Part shown: positions 14,668 through 25,770 of the stretch, piece after piece | Numbering within the stretch: position 1 is the first letter of the stretch | How the letters are laid out: each line of letters starts with the position of its first letter | DNA from: DASSUW01 sp963740605 | GTDB taxonomy: Bacteria > Actinomycetota > Thermoleophilia > Solirubrobacterales > Solirubrobacteraceae | Direction: 5' to 3' | Length of the DNA: 64,000 bases | Assembly: GCA_963740605.1 (NCBI GenBank) | Contig: CAVUFC010000036.1 | Coordinates: 186,001 to 250,000, forward strand | Position numbers and translations under genes: made by a program | Notes under the pieces: model-generated | What the model was told of the DNA's origin: nothing | The model's input: the letters and a program-made list of their open reading frames with translations, nothing else | Database searches by the model: none

Positions 14668-16857
14668 ATGGCCTTAGCCGCCGCTACCGATCTCGAACGG
14701 CTCATCCGCCGCGAGCACTCCAGCCCACACGACATCCTCGGCGCGCACGCGACCGACGGCGGTGTCGTGATCCGCGCGTTCCGCCCCTCAGCCGCGGCCG
14801 TACGCGCGATCCCGGCGAGCGGTGATGCCGTCGATCTCGCCCAGATCCACCCCGGCGGCGTGTTCGAGGGCGTCATCGACGGCGCCCAGCTGCCGCTCGC
14901 CTACAAGCTCGAGGCCGACTACGGCGAGTCGGGCGTCATCACGATCGAGGATCCCTACCGATTCCTGCCGACCGTCGGTGAGCTCGACCTGCACCTCGTC
15001 GGCGAGGGCCGCCACGAGGAGCTGTGGACGCGGCTCGGCGCGCATGTGCGCGAGGTCGACGGCGTCCGCGGCACGGCGTTCAGCGTCTGGGCGCCGGCTG
15101 GCCGCGCCGTCTCCGTCGTCGGCGACTTCAACTTCTGGGACGGCCGGATCCACCCGATGCGCGCGATGGGCGCGTCCGGCGTGTGGGAGCTGTTCCTGCC
15201 AGGGATCGAGTCCGGCGCTCGCTACAAGTACGAGATCCTCGCGCCGGACGGTGAGATCCGCCTGAAGGCCGATCCGCTGGCCTTTGCCACCGAGGTGCCG
15301 CCCAAGACCGCGTCGGTGGTGCACGAGTCCACCTACGAGTGGACCGACGAGAAGTGGCTCGAGGAGCGCCGCAACGCCAGGCCCCTCGATGGCCCGATGT
15401 CGATCTACGAAGTCCACCTCGGCTCGTGGCGGCTGAACCCGATGGAGGGCAACCGGTCGCTGACGTTCCTCGAGCTGGCCGATGAGCTGTCCGCCTACGC
15501 GCTCGACATGGGCTTCACGCACATCGAGCTGCTGCCGGTGATGGCGCACCCGTTCACCGGCTCGTGGGGCTATCAGGTCAGCGGCTACTTCGCCCCGACG
15601 CCCCGGTTCGGCTCGCCGGACGACTTCCGCGCGTTCGTCGACCGCTTGCACAGCAAGGGCCTCGGCGTGATCCTCGACTGGGTGCCCGCTCACTTCCCGC
15701 GCGACGACTTCGCGCTCGCGCGGTTCGACGGCACGGCGCTGTACGAGCACGAGGACCCGCGCCGCGGCGCGCACCCGGACTGGGGCACGCTGGTCTTTAA
15801 CTACGGCCGGCACGAGGTGCGCAACTTCCTCGTCGCCAACGCCCTGTACTGGCTGCGCGAGTACCACGCCGACGGCATCCGCGTCGACGCCGTCGCTTCG
15901 ATGCTCTACCTCGACTACTCGCGCGAAGAGGGCCAGTGGGTGCCGAACGAGTACGGCGGCAACGAGGATCTCGACGCCGTCGGCTTCCTGAAGGAGTTCA
16001 ACGAGGTCGTTCACGGACGGGAGCCCGGCACGATCTCCGCGGCCGAGGAGTCGACCGCCTGGCCGGGCGTCTCGCGCCCCACGTACCTCGGCGGGCTCGG
16101 CTTCGGCTTCAAGTGGAACATGGGCTGGATGCACGACACGCTGTCGTACTTCCAGCAGGACCCCGTGTACCGGCGCTGGCACCACCACGAGCTGACGTTC
16201 AGCCTCGTGTACGCGTTCACCGAGAACTTCATCCTGCCGCTGTCGCACGACGAGGTCGTGCACGGCAAGGGCTCGCTGGTCAACAAGATGCCGGGCGACA
16301 AGTGGCAGAAGCTGGCCAACCTGCGCACGCTGTACGCCTTCATGTGGGCGCACCCCGGCAAGAAGCTGCTGTTCATGGGCCAGGAGTTCGCGCAGGAGGC
16401 GGAGTGGAGCGCCGAGCGCTCGCTCGACTGGCACCTCCTCGAGGACCCGCAGCATGGCGGCATCCAGTCGCTGGTGCGCGACCTCAACCACGCCTACAAG
16501 GGCGAGCCGGCGCTGTGGGAGTGCGACTTCGACGGCACCGCGTTCTGGTGGATCGAGGCCAACGACGCCGACAACAACGTGTTCGCGTTCGCGCGCCGCA
16601 CGAAGAACTCCGAGGGCGTCGTGGTGTTCGTCGCGAACCTGTCACCGGTTCCGCGGGAGGGCTACCGGCTCGGCTTGCCGCGGTCGGGTCGCTGGCGCGA
16701 GCTGGTCAACACCGACTCCGGCTTGTACGGCGGGTCGGACATCGGCAACCTCGGCGGCGTCGAGGCCGGGCCGATCGCCTGGCAGAGCCAGCCGTTCTCG
16801 GCCGAGATCAACCTGCCGCCGCTTGGTGCCCTTTGGCTCGTGCCGGACGCCGGCTGA
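14668..16857 (+). CDS. glgB: 1,4-alpha-glucan branching enzyme
   Basis: A 729-residue GH13 branching enzyme that creates alpha-1,6 branches in glycogen-like glucan. The N-terminal CBM48-like modules start LERLIRREHSSPHDILGAH and FSVWAPAGRAVSVVGDFNFW. Catalytic regions are DWVPAHFP (I), GIRVDAVASMLY with the nucleophile Asp near residue 406 (II), AAEESTAWP with the acid/base Glu near 459 (III) and LSHDEVVHGKGS near 525 (IV). Its last 50 bases overlap the convergent fn3-like gene. TAGTCA 11 bases before the ATG may be the -10. Confidence 0.96.
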   Translation: MALAAATDLERLIRREHSSPHDILGAHATDGGVVIRAFRPSAAAVRAIPASGDAVDLAQIHPGGVFEGVIDGAQLPLAYKLEADYGESGVITIEDPYRFLPTVGELDLHLVGEGRHEELWTRLGAHVREVDGVRGTAFSVWAPAGRAVSVVGDFNFWDGRIHPMRAMGASGVWELFLPGIESGARYKYEILAPDGEIRLKADPLAFATEVPPKTASVVHESTYEWTDEKWLEERRNARPLDGPMSIYEVHLGSWRLNPMEGNRSLTFLELADELSAYALDMGFTHIELLPVMAHPFTGSWGYQVSGYFAPTPRFGSPDDFRAFVDRLHSKGLGVILDWVPAHFPRDDFALARFDGTALYEHEDPRRGAHPDWGTLVFNYGRHEVRNFLVANALYWLREYHADGIRVDAVASMLYLDYSREEGQWVPNEYGGNEDLDAVGFLKEFNEVVHGREPGTISAAEESTAWPGVSRPTYLGGLGFGFKWNMGWMHDTLSYFQQDPVYRRWHHHELTFSLVYAFTENFILPLSHDEVVHGKGSLVNKMPGDKWQKLANLRTLYAFMWAHPGKKLLFMGQEFAQEAEWSAERSLDWHLLEDPQHGGIQSLVRDLNHAYKGEPALWECDFDGTAFWWIEANDADNNVFAFARRTKNSEGVVVFVANLSPVPREGYRLGLPRSGRWRELVNTDSGLYGGSDIGNLGGVEAGPIAWQSQPFSAEINLPPLGALWLVPDAG

Positions 16858-17983
16858 CGAAAACCGTTCGGGTCGCCGCCTTCACGTAGGCGCCGCGCGC
16901 CGGTAGCACCAGGACGCGGTAGGCGCGGGTGACCTTGCGCGCGCGGAAGACCCTGAACGAGAAGGTCTTCGCGCCGGTGATCGCGCGATGCTTGATCTGC
17001 GCCCACTTGCCGGTCGCCAGCCGGCGCTGCAACGACAGCTCGCCGGTGATCGCAGGGCGGATCCTGCCGGAGATGCGGGCGCGCTTGCGGCTGAGGATGT
17101 GGACCCCGATCGCGGCGGCAGGGGTGACGCGCACCGCCGCGACCGCGCTGGTGAGCGGCGTCTGCGTGCGCGTGACGACGCGGAAGTGGGTCAGTCCCCA
17201 CACGTGGTCGATGTCGAACAGGTAGCCGCCGTCCTCGCCCGCGTGCGTGGTTCGCACGTCCGTGAAGCCGGTGCCGAACGGGAACCGCTCCTGCTGCAGC
17301 GCGAGCGTCATCTGGTTCACGCCCGCGCCGCTGACGCGGCCGCCGAGCGTGACGCCGCGACCGTACTGGACCTTGGAACGGGCGCTGAAGAAGGTCAGCG
17401 CGGTCGCGAGCCGGCCCGTGCGGAACGTGTGATCGCGGCCCGGCGTGTTGCCCGCGGCGTTGCGGGCGAACAGCCGCCAGTGGTAGCGCGTGTACGGTCG
17501 CAGGCCGCTGACGTCGGCCGCGACGGCCACCGGGTCGCCGGCCGGCAGAGTGAGCTCGGTGGTCCGGTTGCCGTAGCTGCCGCTGCGCCCGTACTGGAAG
17601 TAGTAGGTCGTCGCCGCGCCGTGCGGGTTGATCTTGCCGGAGAAGTGCGCGCTGCCGGTTGTCACCGCGGTCGCGTGCTGGTCGCTGACCAGCGGCGGCG
17701 TCGGGTTCGGCAGCGTCCTGAACGTCAGGTCCTGTCCGCCGGCGATCGTGAAGTGGTACGTCGTGTTCGGCGACAGGCTGGAGACGTCGGCGTGCGCCTG
17801 GCCGCCCGTCACCGGCACCGGACCGGCGGTGAGGCCGTAGCCCGGGCTCGTCCCGTATGAGAACGTGGTGGTCGCGTTCGTGTCGTCGGTGCCGTTCAGC
17901 GTGGCGGTCGTCGGCGTGACGTTGGTCGCCGGCGCGGTCACAGGAGCGGCCAGCGCGGCGATGGTGGCGAGGTGCGCAAGCAT
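16808..17983 (-). CDS. Secreted fibronectin type III-like repeat protein
   Basis: A 391-residue probable extracellular protein. After a short hydrophobic N-terminus (LAHLATIAALAAPVTA) come two fn3-like beta-sandwiches with the repeated pattern ATTTFSYGTSPGYG...LSPNTTYHF and ATTYYFQYGRSGSYG...LRPYTRYHWRLFARN. The C-terminal half has beta-rich blocks (YGRGVTLGGRVSGAG, RARISGRIRPAITGELSLQR) and a basic tail. Such proteins are abundant in Solirubrobacterales; the function is unknown. Fifty bases overlap the end of glgB, so either the two C-termini constrain each other or one stop has drifted. Confidence 0.75.
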   Translation of the reverse strand: MLAHLATIAALAAPVTAPATNVTPTTATLNGTDDTNATTTFSYGTSPGYGLTAGPVPVTGGQAHADVSSLSPNTTYHFTIAGGQDLTFRTLPNPTPPLVSDQHATAVTTGSAHFSGKINPHGAATTYYFQYGRSGSYGNRTTELTLPAGDPVAVAADVSGLRPYTRYHWRLFARNAAGNTPGRDHTFRTGRLATALTFFSARSKVQYGRGVTLGGRVSGAGVNQMTLALQQERFPFGTGFTDVRTTHAGEDGGYLFDIDHVWGLTHFRVVTRTQTPLTSAVAAVRVTPAAAIGVHILSRKRARISGRIRPAITGELSLQRRLATGKWAQIKHRAITGAKTFSFRVFRARKVTRAYRVLVLPARGAYVKAATRTVFVSRRPARAKGHQAAAG

Positions 17984-18041
17984 CGCCTCGATTGAACACT
18001 CAGCGCCGGTCGGTGATGCGGTGGCGCGGTCTAGCTACCGA

Positions 18042-18070
18042 CGAACTGCGGCTGGGTAGGGCGGCGAGAG
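18042..18070. repeat. 29-bp dispersed repeat, copy 1
   Basis: The 29 bases beginning CGAACTGCGGCTGGGTAGGG and ending CGGCGAGAG recur exactly at 24034-24062. This copy lies in the leader region before treZ and is followed by TGCCGGCCGCG, close to AGTCGGCCGCG after the other copy. Confidence 0.7.
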
Positions 18071-18174
18071 TGCCGGCCGCGCGGCTGATCCCATCCCTCA
18101 ACGCCGCCGTTCGCCGAGACTTCGAGATCGCCGACGTTTCATCGTGGCGCCCGATCGGGCATGCTCGCGCCTCG

Positions 18175-19904
18175 ATGCCCGACGAGCCCCTGCCGTTTGA
18201 GCGCCGCCTCGGTGCCTTCCCGCTCGGCGAAGGCCACGCCGGGTTCCGGGTGTGGGCGCCTCTCCCGGAGCGCATCGCGCTGCGCACCGGTGGGGTCGAG
18301 CACGCACTCGAGCCGGTCGGCTACGGCGTCTACGAGGCGGCGATCGAGGCGGAGCCGGGGACCGACTACGAGTACGTCCTCGACGGCTCGGTGCTCCCGG
18401 ACCCGTACGCGCGCTGGCAGCCGGAGGGGATCCGCGGCCCGTCGCGGCTGCTCGACACGGCCGCATTCGAATGGAGCGACGGCGACTGGCAACCGCCCGC
18501 CGTCGGTGAGCTCGTGCTGTACGAGCTGCACGTCGGCACGTTCACGCCCGAGGGGACGTTCGAGGCGGCGATCCCGTATCTGCGCGGTCTCCGCGAGCTT
18601 GGCGTCACCGCGATCGAGCTGATGCCGGTCAACGAGTTCCCGGGCCGCCACGGCTGGGGCTACGACGGCGTCTACTGGTCGGCCGCCCAGTCCTCGTACG
18701 GCGGGCCGCTCGGCCTGCAGAAGCTCGTCGACGCCGCGCACCGCGAGGGCCTGGCCGTGCTGCTCGACGTCGTCTACAACCACGTCGGCGCCTCCGGCAC
18801 GCAGGCGCTGCGGGCATTCGGCCCCTACTTCACGTCGCACTATGAGACGCCGTGGGGCGACGCGATCAACTACGACGCCGACGACTCCGACGCCGTCCGC
18901 GAATGGGCGATCCAGAGCGCCGAGCAGTGGGTCCGCGACTTCCACTGCGACGGCCTGCGGCTCGACGCCGTGCACGCGATCATGGACGGCAGCCCGGAGC
19001 ACCTCGTCGCCGCGATCGCCCGCCGCACCGAGCCGGCGTTCGTGATCGCCGAGTCCGGCCTCAACGACCCGAAGGTCATGCGTGACGTGATGCGCGGCGG
19101 CTGGGGCTGCGATGCGGCCTGGGCCGACGACTTCCACCACTCGCTGCGCGTGCTGCTGACCGGGGACCGCGAGGGCTACTACGCCGAGTTCGGCGGCCTC
19201 GCCGACCTGGCGAAGGCGTTCCACCGCCCGCACGTGCACGACGGTCAGTACTCGACGTTCCGCCACCGCCGCTTCGGCGCCAAGGCCGACGACGTGCCGC
19301 CCGAGCGCTTCGTCGTCTTCTCCTCCAACCACGACCAGGTCGGCAACCGCGCGTTCGGCGATCGCCTGCCGGGCGAGCTGCGCCCGCTCGCCGCCATGTG
19401 CACGCTGCTCTCGCCGTTCACGCCGATGCTCTTCCAGGGCGAGGAGTACGGCGAGGACGCGCCGTTCATGTTCTTCTCCGACCACATCGACGAGGACATC
19501 GCGACGGCCACGCGCGAAGGCCGCCGGCGCGAGTTCGCCGCGTTCGCCGAGTTCCGCGGGCGCGCGGTGCCCGACCCGCAGGATCCGGCCACCTTCGAGG
19601 CGTCCAAGCTCACGCGCACGGGATCCCCGGAGGGGATCCGCGAGCTGTACGAGACCCTCCTGCACGCGCGCCGTGACCTGCCGCCGGGCGACGCCGACGC
19701 GGTCGAGTTCGACGAGCACGCCGGGTGGCTGCGCGTGCAGCGCGGCTCGCACGCGCTGGTCGCCAACTTCTCCCGTGACGACCTGCACGTGCCGGTCGAC
19801 GGGACGGTCGAGCCGGTCGTCGCGACCGCGCACATCACGCTGGAACCGGGTTTCGTGGTCCTCGGCGCCCTGTCGGGGGCATTGGTACGGCTAGGGTGGG
19901 CGCC

Positions 19905-19908
<4 letters not shown>
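18175..19908 (+). CDS. treZ: Malto-oligosyltrehalose trehalohydrolase
   Basis: A 577-residue GH13 enzyme that cuts trehalose off maltooligosyltrehalose made by TreY. Visible blocks are VWAPLPERIALRTGG, the barrel motifs LDVVYNHVG, GLRLDAVHAIMD with the nucleophile Asp near residue 261, VIAESGLNDP with the acid Glu near 292, and SSNHDQVGNRAFG near 384. The frame is open upstream to 17992; the ATG at 18175 is chosen because the conserved PFERRLGAFPLGEGHAGFRVW follows it at once. The stop overlaps the glgX GTG (GTGA). Confidence 0.94.
19892..19897 (+). promoter_or_regulatory. -10 box before glgX
   Basis: TAGGGT ends seven bases before the GTG at 19905, which fits an internal leaderless promoter inside the 3' end of treZ. 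Confidence 0.4.
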
Positions 19909-22028
<2,120 letters not shown>

Positions 22029-22029
22029 C

Positions 22030-24051
22030 TTGGCGCCGCTGCGCGCCACATACCGGCTGCAGCTCGGCGGCGGCATGGGCTTCGCGAAGGCGCGCGAGCT
22101 GCTCCCGTACCTGCGCGACCTCGGCGTCAGTCACCTGTACCTGCCGCCGTCGTTCCAGGCGCGGGCGGGGTCCACGCACGGCTACGACGTCGTCGACCCG
22201 ACGCGCTTCTCGGAGGAGCTCGGCGGCGAGCAGGAGTTCGATGCGCTGGCGGCTGCCGCGCAGGCGCTCGGCCTCGGGCTGATCCTCGATGTCGTCCCCA
22301 ACCACATGGCGACCGACGACGGCAATCGCTACTGGGCCGACCCGGAGCTGCGCGCGCAGTACTTCGACATCGACGAGCGCACCGGGCGCCACCGGCGCTT
22401 CTTCGACGTCGACCACCTCGCGGCGGTGCGGCAGGAGGACCCCGAGGTGTTCGCGGAGACGCACAAGCTGGTCCTGCGGCTGGCGCGCGACGGCGTGGTC
22501 GACGGGCTGCGGGTCGACCATCCGGACGGGCTCGCCGACCCGGCCGGCTATCTCGCGCGGCTGCGGGAAGGCGGCGTCGCGAACGTGTGGGTGGAGAAGA
22601 TCCTTACCAATTCCCACCCACCCGAGCCGCTGCGTGACTGGCCGGTGCAGGGGACGGTCGGCTACGAGTTCCTCAACGACGTCGCCGCATTGTTCGTCGA
22701 TCCCGCCGGCGAAGCCTCGCTCACCGACCTGTGGATCGAGCTCTCGGGCGACGACCGGCCGTTCGGCGAGGTGGCGTTCGAGGCCAAGCTCGAGCAGGTG
22801 CGCGGGCCCTTCGCCGTCGAGGCCGACCGGCTGCGCGGCGAGGCGCCGCGCGACGTCGGCGGCCTCGAGCGGGCGCTCGCGTCGCTTCCCGTCTACCGCA
22901 CCTACGTCGAGCCGTGGTCGGGTCGCGTCGAGGACGCCGACCGCGAGGCGATCGGCGCCGCCGGCCTGCCGGAGTCGCTCCAGAGCGTGCTCACGTTGCG
23001 GGAGCGCGGCTGGGACGCGTTCGTCACCCGCTTCCAGCAGACGACGCCCGCGATCATGGCCAAGGGCGTCGAGGACACCGCGTTCTACCGCTACGCGCGG
23101 CTGCTCGCGCTCAACGACGTCGGCGGCGACCCGAGCCGGTTCTCCGTGTCCGTTGACGCGTTCCACGCGGCGAATCTCGCGCGCCCGGCGCGCAACCTGC
23201 TCATCACCCAGACGCACGACACCAAGCGCTCGGGCGACGTGCGCGCGCGGCTCGGCGCGCTGGCCGGGATGGCGGAGGACTGGGCGGGCCACGTCCGCCG
23301 CTGGTTCGAGGCGTGCTCGCCGCTGCGCGGGCCGGATGCGATCGAGCGCTACTTCATCTTCCAGACGCTGATCGGCGCGTGGCCGATCGAGGCCGACCGC
23401 CTCGAGGCGTATCTCGAGAAGGCGCTGCGCGAGGCCAAGCGCAACACGAACTGGATCGAGCCCGACACCGCCTACGAGGAGCGCGTCAAGGCGTTCTGCC
23501 GCAAGCTGTACGAGCACCGCCCGTTCCTGTCCGACTTCGAGCCGTTCGCCGCCGAGGTCGCGCGCGCCGGGGAGCGCGCCGCGCTCGGCCAGCTGCTGCT
23601 CAAGCTCACCGTCCCGGGCGTGCCCGACATCTACCAGGGCGACGAGCTGCTCGCGCTGGCGCTCGTCGATCCCGACAACCGCCGCCCGGTCGACTGGATC
23701 CGCCGCCGCGCCCTGCTCGCGGAGGTCGCCGACGGCGCCGCGCCGACGGACGAGACACGCAAGCTGCAGCTGATCGTCCGCGCGCTGGCCGTGCGCGCGT
23801 CGCGCCCGGACGCGTTCACGGGCTCGTACGAGCCCGTAGATGTCGGCCCCGACGCCTGCGGGTTCGTGCGCGGCGGGTCGGTCCTCGCGGCGGTGGCGCT
23901 GCGCGCCGGCGTGCCCGACGTGACGGTCGACCTCCCGACCGGCACGTGGCGCGACGTGCTCGGCGACCGTGGCCTCGGCGGCCGCATCGCACTCGCCGAC
24001 CTGGTCGGAGAGCACGGCGTTGCGTTGCTCCAGCGAACTGCGGCTGGGTAG
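22030..24051 (+). CDS. treY: Malto-oligosyltrehalose synthase
   Basis: A 673-residue GH13 enzyme that isomerises the reducing end of a maltodextrin to trehalose; with TreZ and GlgX it forms the TreYZ route from glycogen to trehalose. Motifs are ATYRLQLGGGMGF at the N-terminus, LDVVPNHMATDD, GLRVDHPDGLADP near residue 159, VEKIL near 188 and THDTKRSGDVRARL near 394. A TTG start, one base after the glgX stop, is required to include the conserved N-terminus. It is somewhat shorter than many TreY proteins (about 700-800), mostly in the middle region. Confidence 0.93.
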   Translation: MAPLRATYRLQLGGGMGFAKARELLPYLRDLGVSHLYLPPSFQARAGSTHGYDVVDPTRFSEELGGEQEFDALAAAAQALGLGLILDVVPNHMATDDGNRYWADPELRAQYFDIDERTGRHRRFFDVDHLAAVRQEDPEVFAETHKLVLRLARDGVVDGLRVDHPDGLADPAGYLARLREGGVANVWVEKILTNSHPPEPLRDWPVQGTVGYEFLNDVAALFVDPAGEASLTDLWIELSGDDRPFGEVAFEAKLEQVRGPFAVEADRLRGEAPRDVGGLERALASLPVYRTYVEPWSGRVEDADREAIGAAGLPESLQSVLTLRERGWDAFVTRFQQTTPAIMAKGVEDTAFYRYARLLALNDVGGDPSRFSVSVDAFHAANLARPARNLLITQTHDTKRSGDVRARLGALAGMAEDWAGHVRRWFEACSPLRGPDAIERYFIFQTLIGAWPIEADRLEAYLEKALREAKRNTNWIEPDTAYEERVKAFCRKLYEHRPFLSDFEPFAAEVARAGERAALGQLLLKLTVPGVPDIYQGDELLALALVDPDNRRPVDWIRRRALLAEVADGAAPTDETRKLQLIVRALAVRASRPDAFTGSYEPVDVGPDACGFVRGGSVLAAVALRAGVPDVTVDLPTGTWRDVLGDRGLGGRIALADLVGEHGVALLQRTAAG

Positions 24052-24062
24052 GGCGGCGAGAG
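24034..24062. repeat. 29-bp dispersed repeat, copy 2
   Basis: Exact copy of 18042-18070. It covers the last codons of treY (encoding RTAAG then stop) and the first bases after it, so part of the repeat is coding here but not at copy 1. Confidence 0.7.
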
Positions 24063-24085
24063 AGTCGGCCGCGGTGGCGGTCCTT

Positions 24086-24155
24086 GGCGGATAATCCACC
24101 GTAGAGGTGGTTTATCCGCCACGTTGGCGGGTTTGCCGCGATATGCGCGGCAAAC
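24086..24155 (+). promoter_or_regulatory. Three overlapping hairpins between treY and the GT4 gene
   Basis: Stem 1 pairs GGCGGATAATCCACC (24086-24100) with GGTGGTTTATCCGCC (24106-24120), with one T-T mismatch. Stem 2 pairs CCGCCA (24116-24121) with TGGCGG (24125-24130) and competes with stem 1. Stem 3 pairs GTTTGCCGCG (24131-24140) with CGCGGCAAAC (24146-24155). The mutually exclusive layout resembles an attenuator or a strong terminator pair; the ligand or factor, if any, is unknown. Confidence 0.55.
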
Positions 24156-24180
24156 TCGACACGTTCGATGGCGCCACCGG

Positions 24181-24186
24181 TAGCCT
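24181..24186 (+). promoter_or_regulatory. -10 box of the GT4 gene
   Basis: TAGCCT ends ten bases before the GTG at 24197. The 15-mer TAGCCTCCGGCGCCC from this box to just before the start recurs exactly at 28855 before the helicase gene. Confidence 0.5.
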
Positions 24187-24196
24187 CCGGCGCCCC

Positions 24197-25378
24197 GTGC
24201 GCGTACTGATCCTGTCTTGGGAGTACCCGCCGATCGTCGAGGGCGGGCTCGCCCGGCATGTGCGCAAGCTGTCGGAGGCGCTGGTCGCTGCCGGCGTCGA
24301 CGTCGACGTGGTCACGCGCGGTGGCGGGCGGCTGTCGGAGACCGAGGACCGGCACGGCGTGGCGGTGCATCGCGTGCGCGAGCCCGACTTCCCGAAGGAC
24401 GACCTTGACGCCTTCATCGCGTGGGTCGAGCACATGAACGCCGACATGCTGCGAACCGCGCTCGAGCTCGACGGGTCGTTCGACGTCGTCCACTCGCACG
24501 ACTGGCTCGTGGCCGACGCGGCCCGCCGCCTCAGCCACCGCTTCGGCGTCCCGTGGCTGGTCACAGTGCACGCGACCGAGTACGGTCGCCACCAGGGCTG
24601 GGTCGACAAGCACCCGCAATCGCACATCCACGCCGTCGAGAAGCGCATGGTGCGCGGCGCCGACCGCGTGATCACGTGTTCGCACTACATGCGCGAGCAC
24701 GTCACCGAGGTGTTCGGCGTCCCGCACGACCGGGTGACGGCGATCCCCAACGGCATCGACCCGACCGACCTGCAGCCGATCGAGGACCTGCCGCGCCTGC
24801 GCGCGCAGTTCGCCGCGCCCGACGAGAAGCTCGTGCTGCTCGTCGGCCGGCTCGTGTACGAGAAGGGCTTCCACCTCGCGCTCGACGCGATGCCGCGGCT
24901 GATCGAGCGGCTCGGCGGCTTGCGCTTCCTCGTCGCCGGCTCGGGGACCGCCGAGGCCGAGCTCAAGGAGCAGGCCGAGCGCCTGAACCTGATGAACCAC
25001 GGATCGTTCGTCGGCTGGACCGGCGACGACGTGCTGCATTCGCTGTACCGGATCGCCGACCTGTGCCTGGTGCCGTCCCTGTACGAGCCGTTCGGGCTGG
25101 TGGCGTTGGAGGCGATGGCGTCGGGCTGTCCGTGCATCGTGGCCGACACCGGTGGGCTGCGTGAGGTCGTGCCCGGCGGCCGCCGCGTCGGGCTGCGCTT
25201 CCGCGCCCGCGACGCGCGCTCGCTCGCTCGCATGGCGGAGCAGCTGCTGAGCGACGACGCGCTGCGCGACCGGCTGGTGGCCGAGGCCGGAGAGTGGGTG
25301 CTGCGGTTCGACTGGAGCGACGTCGCGCGCCAGACCGCGGAGGTCTACGCCGACCTGCGCGGCGCGCGCGTCTCGTAG
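24197..25378 (+). CDS. GT4 glycosyltransferase, glycogen synthase-like
   Basis: A 393-residue GT-B glycosyltransferase. The donor-side E-X7-E motif is EPFGLVALE near residue 296, preceded by SLYEPFG; the N-terminal acceptor domain begins RVLILSWEYPPIVEGGLARHV and has VHSHDWLVADAARRLSHRFG. This matches actinobacterial GlgA/GlgM-like enzymes that use ADP-glucose to extend glucan or make maltose-1-phosphate; which reaction applies cannot be decided from the sequence. The frame opens at 24107, but GTG 24197 is favoured by the TAGCCT box and the conserved N-terminus. The end overlaps the next convergent gene by 34 bases. Confidence 0.9.
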   Translation: MRVLILSWEYPPIVEGGLARHVRKLSEALVAAGVDVDVVTRGGGRLSETEDRHGVAVHRVREPDFPKDDLDAFIAWVEHMNADMLRTALELDGSFDVVHSHDWLVADAARRLSHRFGVPWLVTVHATEYGRHQGWVDKHPQSHIHAVEKRMVRGADRVITCSHYMREHVTEVFGVPHDRVTAIPNGIDPTDLQPIEDLPRLRAQFAAPDEKLVLLVGRLVYEKGFHLALDAMPRLIERLGGLRFLVAGSGTAEAELKEQAERLNLMNHGSFVGWTGDDVLHSLYRIADLCLVPSLYEPFGLVALEAMASGCPCIVADTGGLREVVPGGRRVGLRFRARDARSLARMAEQLLSDDALRDRLVAEAGEWVLRFDWSDVARQTAEVYADLRGARVS

Positions 25379-25770
25379 GGCGCGACGACATCGCCGGGCG
25401 CCACCGTCGCGCCGGCCAGCACCGCGGCATGGATCCCGATCCGTGCCCCGATGCCGATCACCACCGGCGCTGGACGTTCCGCAAACGCTGGATCGGCATC
25501 GGCGATCACCGCCCAACCGCCGACGTCGCAGCCCGAGCCGACGTCGATGCCCGCGTCAGCCACGAGCACCGCCCGTTCGCCGATCCGCGCGCCCGGCCCG
25601 ATGCGCACCGTTCCGCCGTTCGCCTCGATCCGGCAGCGCTCGCCGAGCCGGCACCCATCCTCCAGGACCACCCGCGCGCCACGCGCGACCGACACGCGCA
25701 CGCCGCGCTCGACGTGCACGCGGCCGTGGACGTCGATCCGGCGGTGGAGCTTGAGCAGCGCCGATCTCAG
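25345..25770 (-). CDS. Left-handed beta-helix (hexapeptide) acyltransferase-like protein
   Basis: The supported part is about 140 residues of hexapeptide-like coils: VHVERGVRVSVARGARVVLE, CRLGERCRIEANGGTVRIGP, GARIGERAVLVADAGIDVGS and VIGIGARIGIHAAVLAGATV, a LbH transferase fold. The start is uncertain: a CTG at 25770 would overlap the TGA of the upstream gene (CTGA); a GTG at 25719 is the first standard start. The upstream frame to 25947 lies inside another gene and is low-quality. Probably an O- or N-acetyltransferase; target unknown. Coupled to the YrdC-like gene and convergent with the GT4 gene. Confidence 0.6.
   Translation of the reverse strand: MRSALLKLHRRIDVHGRVHVERGVRVSVARGARVVLEDGCRLGERCRIEANGGTVRIGPGARIGERAVLVADAGIDVGSGCDVGGWAVIADADPAFAERPAPVVIGIGARIGIHAAVLAGATVAPGDVVAPYETRAPRRSA

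Noticed and set aside
14788..16491. 567-codon open frame antisense to glgB
   Set aside because: No recognisable domain and composition typical of antisense frames in GC-rich genes.
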